NCBI RefSeq assembly: GCF_003386195.1 | Contig: NZ_QRDX01000006.1 | Location: 186,001 to 250,000, forward strand | Length of the DNA stretch: 64,000 nt | Source: Seonamhaeicola aphaedonensis | Lineage (GTDB): Bacteria; Bacteroidota; Bacteroidia; Flavobacteriales; Flavobacteriaceae | Direction: 5' to 3' | In this document: piece after piece, positions 36,278 to 44,636 of the stretch | Numbering within the stretch: position 1 is the stretch's first letter | Layout of the letters: every line of letters starts with the position of its first letter | Made by a program: the position numbers and the translations under genes | Notes under the pieces: model-generated | Database searches by the model: none | Seen by the model: the letters and a program-made list of their open reading frames with translations, nothing else | Told to the model about the DNA's origin: nothing

Positions 36278-37354
36278 ATGAAATCATTAAAAAAAATAAC
36301 TTTTAATTCAAACCACAGATATAAAATATCTCTTTTACATCATGTTCTTTTTTGGACAGCTTATTTCTCATTAAATACTTGGAGATGGGGAACATACTTT
36401 AATGACTTTACCTATTCTCTAAAAACTAACATAATTGGGTTCCCGCTACATATGATAACCTGCTATCTAACTATTTATGTGTTGATTCCAAATTTAATTT
36501 TCAAAAAAAAATATTTTTTTTTCATAATAGCACTACTTACAACTATATTTTTAACGGTAATAGTAAAGTTTAATCTTACTTATTATTTGGTAAGTTCAAA
36601 TGTATGGCCAGAAGGACCAGCTGCAACAAGTAATTTTACTTTAAGTTACGCTATAGATATGATGATTGGTGAATTATACGTTGTCACTTTTGTTGCTGCT
36701 ATAAAAATAACATTTGACTTCCTGGAAGAACACAAAAGAGTTACCGACCTTGAAAAAGCCAACCTAGAAACAGAATTGCTTTTTCTAAAAACTCAAATAT
36801 CTCCTCATTTCTTTTTTAACACGCTTAATAATATTCATTCTTTAGCATTAGAAAAATCTAATAAAACCTCAAAAATCATACTGAAATTATCTGAGCTCAT
36901 GCGCTATCTTTTGTATGAAACCAAACAAAAAAGGCAAACTTTAGAAAACGAAATTTTATGTATCCAGAATTATTTAGATTTAGAAAAAGTACGTCATGAT
37001 GATTCTCTTGAAGTTAACATGTCTATTTCAGGTGACATCCAAGATAAAAAAATTGCTCCCATTTTACTATTATCATTCATTGAAAACGCCTTTAAACATG
37101 GAGTTAACAAAAATATAGGCAATACTAAAGTAGACATAACTTTCGAAATTAAAGAAAACTTTCTTTACTTTACGGTTTCGAATCCAATGCCTTCAATAAT
37201 TAATCAGGAAAATCATGTTAGTTACTCTGGAGGTATTGGTTTAAAAAATGTTAGAAAAAGACTTGCCCTAGGTTATAAGAAAAATGATTATAGCCTAAAG
37301 CTAGAAGAGTTAAACAATACATTTTACGCAAAACTTAAAATTAGAGTATCATGA
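36278..37354 (+). CDS. LytS/YehU-type sensor histidine kinase
   Basis: Membrane sensor kinase, 358 residues. Four or five hydrophobic segments span residues ~20-150, with no large periplasmic domain. The kinase core begins after a coiled segment (EEHKRVTDLEKANLETELLFLK). The phospho-acceptor region is QISPHFFFNTLNNIHSLA (His_kinase family), and the ATP lid shows SFIENAFKHGVN and GGIGLKNVRKRL. It overlaps the response regulator gene by 4 bases (ATGA). It is divergent from GH92 copy D, so it probably regulates the glycan locus, perhaps by sensing membrane or imported sugar signals. No hybrid two-component or SARP-type regulator is present in the window. Confidence 0.9.
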   Translation: MKSLKKITFNSNHRYKISLLHHVLFWTAYFSLNTWRWGTYFNDFTYSLKTNIIGFPLHMITCYLTIYVLIPNLIFKKKYFFFIIALLTTIFLTVIVKFNLTYYLVSSNVWPEGPAATSNFTLSYAIDMMIGELYVVTFVAAIKITFDFLEEHKRVTDLEKANLETELLFLKTQISPHFFFNTLNNIHSLALEKSNKTSKIILKLSELMRYLLYETKQKRQTLENEILCIQNYLDLEKVRHDDSLEVNMSISGDIQDKKIAPILLLSFIENAFKHGVNKNIGNTKVDITFEIKENFLYFTVSNPMPSIINQENHVSYSGGIGLKNVRKRLALGYKKNDYSLKLEELNNTFYAKLKIRVS

Positions 37355-38061
37355 ACATTAAGTGTTTAATCATAGATGACGAGCCGTTAGCAATAAATGT
37401 TATAAAAAACTATTTAGAACAAATTGAAGGAATTGAATTATGTAACACTTTTAATAATGCGGTAGATGGATTAAACTTCTTGAAAAGCAACACTGTTGAT
37501 CTTATTTTCTTGGATATAAACATGCCTGTTTTAGACGGTCTTAGCTTTATTAAAAGCTTAGAAAAACCACCTTTACTCATTGTCACTACAGCTTATGACG
37601 AATTTGCTATTCAATCTTATGAACTTGATGTCCTTGACTACCTTGTAAAACCTATTGAGTTCCCTAGATTTATGAAGGCATTAAATAAGGTTAACAGAAG
37701 ACTAGATGTTAGAACGCAGCAAACTGCTCAAAACTCTCGTTCTCATCTTTTTATAAAAATTGATAAAAAGAAAATGAAGAAAGTTTATTTGGATGAAATT
37801 CTTGTTATAGAGTGTTTAAAAGATTACTTAAAAATAAACACTTCAACCGGCAAACATATCATTCACAGTACTTTAGCTGATTTCACAAATTTACTGCCCG
37901 ATAGTGATTTTATTAGAATTCATAGATCATATACCGTTGCAATAGACAAGATTGATGTTATTGAAGGTAATAGTATTGAAATTGAAGGCGTTCGTTACAC
38001 CATAGGTAGGTCATACCTCGAAAAGGTAAAAGAAAAAATACTCACTCACAAGGCTAATTAA
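37351..38061 (+). CDS. LytTR-type response regulator
   Basis: Cytoplasmic DNA-binding response regulator, 236 residues. The receiver domain has the acidic pair in LIIDDEP, the phospho-acceptor Asp55 in LIFLDINMPVLDG and a Lys in YLVKPIEF. The LytTR DNA-binding domain (~125-232) carries VYLDEILVIECLKDYLKI, FIRIHRSYTVAI and YTIGRSYLEKVKE. It follows the sensor kinase with a 4-base overlap and ends only 3 bases from the convergent NagB-PIG-L stop. LytTR regulators bind short direct repeats; whether they bind the 14-nt block shared by the susC and NagB-fusion upstream regions is untested. Confidence 0.93.
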   Translation: MNIKCLIIDDEPLAINVIKNYLEQIEGIELCNTFNNAVDGLNFLKSNTVDLIFLDINMPVLDGLSFIKSLEKPPLLIVTTAYDEFAIQSYELDVLDYLVKPIEFPRFMKALNKVNRRLDVRTQQTAQNSRSHLFIKIDKKKMKKVYLDEILVIECLKDYLKINTSTGKHIIHSTLADFTNLLPDSDFIRIHRSYTVAIDKIDVIEGNSIEIEGVRYTIGRSYLEKVKEKILTHKAN

Positions 38062-38064
38062 CTT

Positions 38065-39978
38065 TTAAAAATAATATCTTTTAAAAGCTTCAATAGCTGC
38101 ATAATCAGCCAATCCTAAATCGTTATATTTTTTTGCTGTTAGCCGGTTTCTATCTTCGGCTCTAACCCAGAATTCTCTTGAATCATCTCCTTGAAACATA
38201 ACACCATCTTTTTGTGATTGATGGTAAAAAATGGCATGTCGCTTTTTAAGCACCTGATCTGGACTCATTGGAACTGCCATTTCTATTTGATAGGATTCCC
38301 ATTCATGCCACGCTCCTCGGTAAAGCCATACCCAACAATCATTCATGTAATTGTTGTGTTTTAATGCTTCTATAGACAAAAATAAAGCATCTAGACATAC
38401 TTTATGAGTACCATGAGGGTCTGCTAAATCACCAGCAGCATAAATTTGATGTGGTTTTATTTTATCTATTAAATCTTTCATAATAGCTACATCCTCAGAG
38501 CCAATATTATTCTTTTTTATAGTACCTGTTTCATAAAAAGGTAAATCTAAAAAATGTACATTTTTATCATTTAAACCTAAATACCTCGTCGCTGCTAACG
38601 ATTCATTTCTTCTAATCAAGCCTTTAAGTTTTCTTACTTTTTCAGAATCAATATCGTTATCGGTTTTTATTCTAAAGAAATTGATGATGCTTTGAGTTTC
38701 ATCACAGTTTGGGCAAAGTGACTGAGTGATTTCAGCAAATTTTAAAGCTTCCTCATCAGAAACAGCAATATTTCCTGAAGTTTGATACGCTACATGCACA
38801 TCATGTCCTTGTTCTACTAATCTATCAAAAGTCCCTCCCATAGAAATGACATCATCATCTGGATGAGGGCTAAATATAATGATACGCTTACGTTCGGGTA
38901 CTGCTCGTTCGGGTCTGTTTGAATCATCAGCATTAGGTTTTCCACCAGGCCAACCTGTAATTGTATGTTGTAATCTATTAAACATTTTTATATTCAAATC
39001 ATAAGCTGTTCCCTCTTCTGTAAGTAAACCAGACATCCCATTGTTGTTATAATCTGAATCTGTGAGTTTTAAAATTGATTTATTTAGCAATTCAGAAAGC
39101 CAAACAACAGCTTTTAGTTTAAGCGACTCATCCCAATTACAGGAGGTTACCAACCAAGGTGTTTTTACCCGAGTTAACTCTGTTGCAGCCCCTTCGTCTA
39201 ATATAAAAGTGGTATTCTTATGATTTTGCAAATAAGTTGCTGGCACTTCAGAAGTGATATCACCCTCGATTGTCTTTTGTACAATTTCTGCTTTATTATT
39301 ACCCCAAGAAAGTAATACTATGCGTTTAGCACCCATGACTGTTCCAATACCCATAGTAATGGCTTTTCTGGGAACATTGTCAATACCAAGAAAAGCTGGG
39401 GCTGCATCAACTCTGGTAATATGATCTAGAGTAATACTTCTAGTGCCCGAATTAAAATGTGACCCCGGTTCATTAAATCCAATATGCCCCGTTCTGCCAA
39501 TTCCTAAAAGTTGGAAGTCTAGTCCGCCAACTGATTTTATCTTCATCTCATAATCTATGCAATATTGGTATAAATCATCAGCACTTACTTTACCATCTGG
39601 TATATTAATATTTTGGGGTAATATGTCCACATGGTTAAATAAATGCTCATGCATGAAATAGAAATAACTTTGAATATTACTTTTATCCATGGGATAGTAT
39701 TCGTCAAGATTAAAAGTAATTACATTTGCAAAACTAAGCCCTTCTTCTTTGTGCAAACGCACTAATTCTTCGTAGACTTTTATTGGAGAGGATCCAGTAG
39801 CTAAACCCAGAACACATGGTTTACGCTTAGCTTCTTTTTCTTTGATTAAATTTGCAATTTCATGAGCAATTAGAACAGAAGGTTCTGTGGAATCTTTGAA
39901 AATAACATTATGAATTTTTTCAAAACGTGTTTCTTCAAAAGTTCCTGGTTTTTTATAACGGATATTTTCTAAATTCAT
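38065..39978 (-). CDS. nagB: glucosamine-6-phosphate deaminase fused to PIG-L deacetylase domain
   Basis: 637 residues, two parts. Residues ~20-270 are a NagB-type sugar isomerase domain (ATGSSPIKVYEEL, TFNLDEYYPM with Asp92, GIGRTGHIGFNEPGS). His165 and Glu170 match the E. coli triad members His143 and Glu148, but the Asp141 position is Thr163. Residues ~360-630 are a PIG-L/LmbE zinc deacetylase domain (SPHPDDDVISMGG, DPHGTHK). Together they could de-N-acetylate and deaminate amino sugars, feeding GlcNAc from glycan cores into fructose-6-phosphate. No separate NagA is present in the window. The upstream region has a 14-nt block in common with susC. Such fusions occur in Bacteroidota; the role of the PIG-L part is inferred. 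Confidence 0.87.
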   Translation of the reverse strand: MNLENIRYKKPGTFEETRFEKIHNVIFKDSTEPSVLIAHEIANLIKEKEAKRKPCVLGLATGSSPIKVYEELVRLHKEEGLSFANVITFNLDEYYPMDKSNIQSYFYFMHEHLFNHVDILPQNINIPDGKVSADDLYQYCIDYEMKIKSVGGLDFQLLGIGRTGHIGFNEPGSHFNSGTRSITLDHITRVDAAPAFLGIDNVPRKAITMGIGTVMGAKRIVLLSWGNNKAEIVQKTIEGDITSEVPATYLQNHKNTTFILDEGAATELTRVKTPWLVTSCNWDESLKLKAVVWLSELLNKSILKLTDSDYNNNGMSGLLTEEGTAYDLNIKMFNRLQHTITGWPGGKPNADDSNRPERAVPERKRIIIFSPHPDDDVISMGGTFDRLVEQGHDVHVAYQTSGNIAVSDEEALKFAEITQSLCPNCDETQSIINFFRIKTDNDIDSEKVRKLKGLIRRNESLAATRYLGLNDKNVHFLDLPFYETGTIKKNNIGSEDVAIMKDLIDKIKPHQIYAAGDLADPHGTHKVCLDALFLSIEALKHNNYMNDCWVWLYRGAWHEWESYQIEMAVPMSPDQVLKKRHAIFYHQSQKDGVMFQGDDSREFWVRAEDRNRLTAKKYNDLGLADYAAIEAFKRYYF

Positions 39979-40043
39979 CTAGATATAAGTTAAAGTAAAT
40001 CTCATGGTAAAATTAACCCATATAGGTTATGGAGTAGTTATTA

Positions 40044-40057
40044 TTTCGACAAACAAC
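40044..40057 (-). promoter_or_regulatory. candidate operator shared with susC
   Basis: The - strand reads GTTGTTTGTCGAAA, identical to 14698-14685, and lies 66-79 bases upstream of the NagB-PIG-L start. A poor -7-like TACCATGA occurs at nearly the same distance downstream as the -7 box does at susC. Confidence 0.45.
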
Positions 40058-40246
40058 TTCTACAAATAGTTAAAAAATGCTTTAACAGTATTCATCAGGA
40101 AATAATAATATAAATACCAATTAAGTAGATTTCATTTTTAATGAGTATTTTTTTTGTAAACCAGCATTTGAATTTAATGCATCTCTAGAGATACACTAAC
40201 AATAACTTATCAAATAAAGTATAAAATTATAAACTTTTAGAAGTAA

Positions 40247-40283
40247 ATAATCCATCTTGTTAGTTTAGTCATAGATGGATTAT
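40247..40283. repeat. inverted repeat in the gene-free region
   Basis: Perfect 11-base arms (ATAATCCATCT at 40247-40257 and AGATGGATTAT at 40273-40283) with a 15-nt loop. A T-rich stretch follows on the + strand. It could be a weak terminator or part of a small RNA. Confidence 0.35.
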
Positions 40284-40447
40284 AATTATTAAGAGTTTTT
40301 ACCCGACCATAAGTTACTTATTACAAACACATGGTAAGAGGTATTTCCTAAAACATCAAATCTTACTATAGATTCCTTTTATAATGGACAATACAATCTT
40401 CACTCACTATCATAATCAACTAACAAAACACGGTGAAGTGACATAAA

Positions 40448-40469
40448 TTCTTATTAAGAAAATGAATAA
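40448..40469. repeat. 22-nt sequence repeated (inverted) from the susC upstream region
   Basis: Exact reverse complement of 14733-14754. It begins TTCTTATTAAG and contains an imperfect palindrome. It lies next to the tRNA terminator, so its link to the NagB fusion gene is uncertain. Confidence 0.4.
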
Positions 40470-40470
40470 T

Positions 40471-40513
40471 TTAAAAAACATAAAACCTCGTAAATCTTAT
40501 GATTTACGAGGTT
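40471..40513 (-). terminator. intrinsic terminator of tRNA-Pro
   Basis: Perfect 13-bp stem (40484-40496 with 40501-40513, loop TTAT), followed on the - strand by a T-rich tail complementary to 40471-40483. It lies 26 bases downstream of the tRNA end. Confidence 0.85.
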
Positions 40514-40538
40514 ATTAATTTCTAATTGACATATTCTG

Positions 40539-40613
40539 TCGGGGTGGCAGGATTCGAACCTGCGACCTCCTGCTCCCAAAGCAGGCGCGATGACCGGGCT
40601 ACGCTACACCCCG
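40539..40613 (-). tRNA. tRNA-Pro (anticodon UGG)
   Basis: On the - strand the sequence folds into a full cloverleaf. The acceptor arms are CGGGGTG and CACCCCG with discriminator A. The anticodon stem CCTGC/GCAGG encloses loop TTTGGGA, giving anticodon TGG. The T arm is GCAGG-TTCGAAT-CCTGC. The 3' CCA is not encoded. A -7 box lies upstream and a hairpin terminator downstream. Confidence 0.97.
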
Positions 40614-40629
40614 AAATTGTAATGGGATG

Positions 40630-40637
40630 CAAATATA
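40630..40637 (-). promoter_or_regulatory. candidate tRNA-Pro promoter -7 box
   Basis: The - strand reads TATATTTG, matching TAnnTTTG, 17 bases upstream of the mature tRNA 5' end. No well-spaced TTG -33 element was found. Confidence 0.5.
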
Positions 40638-40735
40638 CTTTTTTTAAACAATACTCCGTATTATTATCAAATAATTTCTTCTGAATTTATCAGTAAAATA
40701 TCTATTTTAGAACTTTACTTTTATTAGAACTGTTT

Positions 40736-43039
40736 GTGCACATTATTAAAAAGGGATTTCTTGTTTTTTTCTTAGTTAGCTTTTCAAATCTTTTTGGACA
40801 GTCCAAATTTTTAGTAAAAATTGTCGATGCGGATAATAACATTCCTTTAAATAATGTTTCTATAACAAACTACAGCACTCAAAAAACTTCAATATCTAAT
40901 TCAGACGGAACTTTTCAACTTAACAAAACTGGTACTTATCTTTTTAAAAAAGAGGGGTATCATGAACAGTTAGTTACTTTAGAAGATAAGCAATACTACC
41001 TAATCCAATTAAGAATAAATCCTTCTCAACTAAACGAGGTTTTCATCAATAGTAATCATATCCCAAAAAAACTAAAATACGCAACCACCTCTATTGATAT
41101 AATTTCATCTAAAGATATTCAATTAGCCAATAATACAGATATAGCTTTTGTTTTAAATAGAACCCCTGGTGTTTTCATGCAAAATGGCGCTTTAAACACA
41201 AATCGCATTACCATAAGAGGCATAGGCTCTAGAAACCTATTTGGCACCTCAAAGATTAGAGCATACTTTAAGGATATACCACTTACCAATGGTAGCGGAG
41301 AAACTAATATTGATGATTTTGAGTTAGGAGCCATATCCCGATTAGAAATCATCAAGGGAGCCATTTCAAGTATTTATGGTGCTGGTTTGGGAGGTACCAT
41401 TCATTTAATTCCCAAACAAGGAACTTTCAGTAAACAAGCCATAAATAATGAATTCACTATGGGTTCATTTGGCTTAATTAAGAATTTAACAGACTTAAAC
41501 TTGAGTTCTAAAAAAAGTAGTTTTAAGGCAATTTATAGCAATACACATAGTGATGGTTATAGAGATAATAATGATTATAACAGAGAGACATTCACTCTAA
41601 GCTCTAATCATTATATAAAAGACAAGAATGAACTTTCCTTTCTTGCCAGTTTTGTTGACTTAAAAGCATTTATACCCAGTTCTTTGAACGAAAATGATTT
41701 TTTAAACAATCCTACCACCGCGGCTTTTACATGGGATAGAGCTAAAGGTTTTGAAGATACCCAAAGAGGAATTTTTGGGTTATCATGGAAACACCAACAT
41801 ACTTCTAGCTTGGAACAAGCAACAAGTGTGTTTCTTTCATTTAAAAATGGTTATGAACCCAGACCTTTTAATATTCTCTCTGAAAAAGAAGTTGCCCTAG
41901 GTTTAAGGAGTCGGATTATTGGCAACTCAAAATTTCTTGAAAGACCATTAGAATGGACCATTGGGGGTGAAATATTTAGAGATAACAGAACTCATAAAAC
42001 TTTTGAAAATTTATATCAAAACTTTCCTCCAGATGTAGGTAGCGTAAAGGGAAATAAGCTATCCGATTTTAAGGAAAATAGAAGGTATTACAATCTGTTT
42101 TTTGAAAGCAACTACAACGTTTCAAAAAAAACTACCCTTTCCTTTGGAATGAATCTGAACAAGACATGGTATGATTTAAAGGATAGGTTTGAGGTATCAG
42201 AAAATAACCCGGACCAATCTGGAAGTTTCAAGTACAAAAGTATTTTATCTCCTAAGTTTGGGGTTTTGCAAGAGTTAACAAAAAACAATAGCGCTTTTAT
42301 TAGTTTAAGTCATGGCTTCTCCCCTATTTCTTTGGAAGAAACCCTATTACCAAACGGACAGATTAATACCAATTTAAAGCCTGAAACAGGATGGAACTTT
42401 GAGATAGGCACAAGAGGTTCTTTACTTAATAATCGTTTACAATACAACGTTTCAATATATCGATTAAACATCAAAAACCTCCTCGTGGCCAGAAGAACTT
42501 CTGAAGATCAGTTTATAGGCATCAATGCTGGTGAGACACAACATGATGGCTTAGAAGCTAGTTTAAACTTCAGCTTAGTTTCAAAAGCCTCTTTTCAAAT
42601 TAATGCCTCAACAAATTTCACCGTGAACAATTACAAGTTCAAAACATTTATAGATGACAATAACAATTACTCCGGCAATGATTTAACGGGGGTACCTTCG
42701 GAGGTTTTTAATGCGATCCTAGATTTTGATTCAAAATTAGGTATTTATGGTAACCTTAATTTTCAACACGTAGGTCAAATCCCTATTACAGATAGTAATA
42801 GCTTGTATTCAGAAAGTTATAATTTGACTAATTGTAAAATTGGCTTCAAAAAAAATCTTAATAAAAACCTAAAAGGAAACTTTTTTATAGGTTTAAATAA
42901 TATCTTTGATAGCCATTATGCCTCTCAAATTCTGATTAACGCATCAAGTTTTGGCAATACTCCCCCTAGATATTATTATCCAGGTAATCCGGTTAATTAC
43001 TATGCGGGAATTAATTTAAATTACACTTTTAAACTATGA
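40736..43039 (+). CDS. TonB-dependent receptor
   Basis: Outer-membrane TonB-dependent importer, 767 residues, starting at GTG 40736 (no in-frame ATG would keep the signal peptide, which ends NLFGQ). Residues ~23-95 form a carboxypeptidase-like domain (VKIVDADNNIPLNNVSI). The plug spans ~105-225 (LNRTPGVFMQNG, ITIRGIGSRN, ISRLEIIKGAISSIYGAGLGG). A 22-strand barrel ends NLNYTFKL with a terminal hydrophobic signature. It is not of the SusC class and has no SusD partner. The stop overlaps the start of the PQQ-type sugar dehydrogenase gene (ATGA), and a cytochrome c gene follows. The cargo is therefore plausibly PQQ or another small cofactor or metal chelate, not a glycan. Confidence 0.9.
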   Translation: MHIIKKGFLVFFLVSFSNLFGQSKFLVKIVDADNNIPLNNVSITNYSTQKTSISNSDGTFQLNKTGTYLFKKEGYHEQLVTLEDKQYYLIQLRINPSQLNEVFINSNHIPKKLKYATTSIDIISSKDIQLANNTDIAFVLNRTPGVFMQNGALNTNRITIRGIGSRNLFGTSKIRAYFKDIPLTNGSGETNIDDFELGAISRLEIIKGAISSIYGAGLGGTIHLIPKQGTFSKQAINNEFTMGSFGLIKNLTDLNLSSKKSSFKAIYSNTHSDGYRDNNDYNRETFTLSSNHYIKDKNELSFLASFVDLKAFIPSSLNENDFLNNPTTAAFTWDRAKGFEDTQRGIFGLSWKHQHTSSLEQATSVFLSFKNGYEPRPFNILSEKEVALGLRSRIIGNSKFLERPLEWTIGGEIFRDNRTHKTFENLYQNFPPDVGSVKGNKLSDFKENRRYYNLFFESNYNVSKKTTLSFGMNLNKTWYDLKDRFEVSENNPDQSGSFKYKSILSPKFGVLQELTKNNSAFISLSHGFSPISLEETLLPNGQINTNLKPETGWNFEIGTRGSLLNNRLQYNVSIYRLNIKNLLVARRTSEDQFIGINAGETQHDGLEASLNFSLVSKASFQINASTNFTVNNYKFKTFIDDNNNYSGNDLTGVPSEVFNAILDFDSKLGIYGNLNFQHVGQIPITDSNSLYSESYNLTNCKIGFKKNLNKNLKGNFFIGLNNIFDSHYASQILINASSFGNTPPRYYYPGNPVNYYAGINLNYTFKL

Positions 43040-44163
43040 AAAAGTTTTACATTCTGTTCGCTATCGTTTTTACCACTTGTTTTGCCTGTGCACAACAAAA
43101 TGAATCTGAAGTAAAAGCCGAAGATCCATTAAATATCAATTATACAACTCAATTGGTAGTTCCTGATTTAAACATTCCTTGGGGTATGACTTTCTTACCT
43201 GACGGAAGTATGTTGATTACTGAAAAAGCAGGAAAGCTCATTCATTTTAAAGATGGTGAAAAAATAAATATTGAAGGTCCTCCTGAAGTTTATGTAAGGG
43301 GTCAGGGTGGTTTTATGGATATAAAATTACACCCAGATTACAACAATAATGGTTGGGTTTATATGACTTTTGCATCATCTGAAGGTGAAAATGATGGAGG
43401 TAATACTTGCCTAATGAGAGCTAAGCTAAGTGACAACAAGCTAATTAACAAAGAAATACTTTACAAAGCAGAACCCAATACCAAAAAAGGACAGCACTGG
43501 GGCTCAAGAATTGAGTTTGATAATGAAGGCTATCTATATTTTTCTGTTGGTGATAGAGGAAACCGAGACCTAAACCCACAAGATATTACTAGAGATTGTG
43601 GAAAAATTTACAGGTTAAATGACGACGGAAGTATTCCTCAAGACAATCCTTTTGTAGATATAGATAATGCAAAAACAGCTATTTTTAGTTATGGACACAG
43701 AAACCCTCAAGGCATGATTAAAAATCCGTTTACCGGAGCAATTTGGGTTAATGAACATGGTCCGCAAGGCGGTGACGAGATTAACATCATTGAAAAGGGT
43801 AAAAATTACGGTTGGCCTGTTATTTCTTATGGTATAAACTATAATGGCACCACCTTTACAGATATAACGGAAAAAGAGGGTATGGAACAACCTTTATTTT
43901 ACTGGGTACCATCTATAGCTCCTTGCGGAATGACCTTTGTGAATTCTAAAAATTATCCCGAATGGCAAGGTAACTTATTGGTTTGTTCGTTAAAGTTTAA
44001 ATATCTTGAGCGATTGGTAATAGAAAATAACAACGTTGTAAAACGAGAAAAACTTTTTGAGGGTATAGCCCCAGGTAAATACAGAAATGTCATTCAAAGT
44101 CCAGATGGGTATATCTATTTTTCTATTGAAGGTAAAGGCATCTATAAAATTGTAAAAGAATAA
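43036..44163 (+). CDS. PQQ-dependent sugar dehydrogenase (glucose/sorbosone type)
   Basis: Periplasmic six-bladed beta-propeller oxidoreductase that oxidises aldose sugars using pyrroloquinoline quinone. 375 residues with a signal peptide; the Cys in TTCFAC suggests possible lipidation. Family motifs: LNIPWGMTFLPDGSMLITEK near residue 45, QGGFMDIKLHPDY near residue 92, GQHWGSRIEFDNEGYLYFSVGDRG near residues 152-175 in pieces, YGHRNPQGM and WVNEHGPQGGDEIN near residue 236, where the His and Arg contact PQQ in soluble glucose dehydrogenase. It overlaps the TonB receptor gene by 4 bases and is followed after 8 bases by a cytochrome c gene, a likely electron acceptor. Confidence 0.9.
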   Translation: MKKFYILFAIVFTTCFACAQQNESEVKAEDPLNINYTTQLVVPDLNIPWGMTFLPDGSMLITEKAGKLIHFKDGEKINIEGPPEVYVRGQGGFMDIKLHPDYNNNGWVYMTFASSEGENDGGNTCLMRAKLSDNKLINKEILYKAEPNTKKGQHWGSRIEFDNEGYLYFSVGDRGNRDLNPQDITRDCGKIYRLNDDGSIPQDNPFVDIDNAKTAIFSYGHRNPQGMIKNPFTGAIWVNEHGPQGGDEINIIEKGKNYGWPVISYGINYNGTTFTDITEKEGMEQPLFYWVPSIAPCGMTFVNSKNYPEWQGNLLVCSLKFKYLERLVIENNNVVKREKLFEGIAPGKYRNVIQSPDGYIYFSIEGKGIYKIVKE

Positions 44164-44171
44164 CAAGTAAA

Positions 44172-44570
44172 ATGAATAAAATTTATCTACCTGTAATAAT
44201 AACTTTCCTTTTAGCAAATACCATTAAGGCTCAGAACAATTTAAAAGAGAGTATTGAAAGAGGACAAGAAATTTATACAGATTTTTGTGTAAATTGTCAT
44301 ATGCCCAATGGCAAAGGGGTAGAAAATGTGTATCCTCCTCTAGCAAATTCAGACTATTTAAAACAAAATAGAACGGCTAGTATTAGAGGTATTAAATTTG
44401 GTCAGGAAGGAGAAATTACAGTAAACGGATTTAAATATAATGGTGCAATGACACCTTTGGGTTTAAGCGATGACGAAGTGGCTGATGTGATGAATTATAT
44501 CACCAATTCCTGGGGCAATAAAAATGATGACATCGTTACCGAGGAAGAAGTTTCAAAGGTTAAAAAATAG
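44172..44570 (+). CDS. cytochrome c, class I-like
   Basis: 132-residue exported c-type cytochrome with signal peptide ending IKAQN. One haem site CVNCH near residue 38, with the likely axial Met in NGAMTPLGLSDDE near residue 95. The domain is of the short CytC_C/P class found near dehydrogenases. It starts 8 bases after the PQQ-type dehydrogenase gene and probably takes electrons from it to the respiratory chain. The C-terminal tail is charged (TEEEVSKVKK). Confidence 0.9.
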   Translation: MNKIYLPVIITFLLANTIKAQNNLKESIERGQEIYTDFCVNCHMPNGKGVENVYPPLANSDYLKQNRTASIRGIKFGQEGEITVNGFKYNGAMTPLGLSDDEVADVMNYITNSWGNKNDDIVTEEEVSKVKK

Positions 44571-44602
44571 TGTTTTTCTTATTAAATACTTACGGTTTTA
44601 AG

Positions 44603-44610
44603 TAACTTTG
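44603..44610 (+). promoter_or_regulatory. candidate -7 box for the uridine kinase operon
   Basis: TAACTTTG matches TAnnTTTG 27 bases upstream of the uridine kinase ATG. No clear TTG -33 element is present at the usual distance. Confidence 0.5.
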
Positions 44611-44636
44611 TAAGAAGCCTTTTAAACTTCAACTTT

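Larger units (their letters stand above)
39979..40538. other. 560-bp gene-free region upstream of nagB fusion
   Basis: AT-rich stretch without a convincing coding frame. It holds a 14-nt block shared with the susC upstream region, an inverted copy of a 22-nt susC-upstream sequence, an 11-bp-arm hairpin and the tRNA terminator. The promoter of the NagB-PIG-L gene must lie here, but I found no good -7 box. Confidence 0.6.

Noticed and set aside
2-39978. Yeast alpha-mannan locus as the main interpretation
   Set aside because: GH92, GH99 and GH130 also occur in such loci, but there is no GH76 and a bona fide PNGase F is present, which favours N-glycoproteins. It is not fully excluded.
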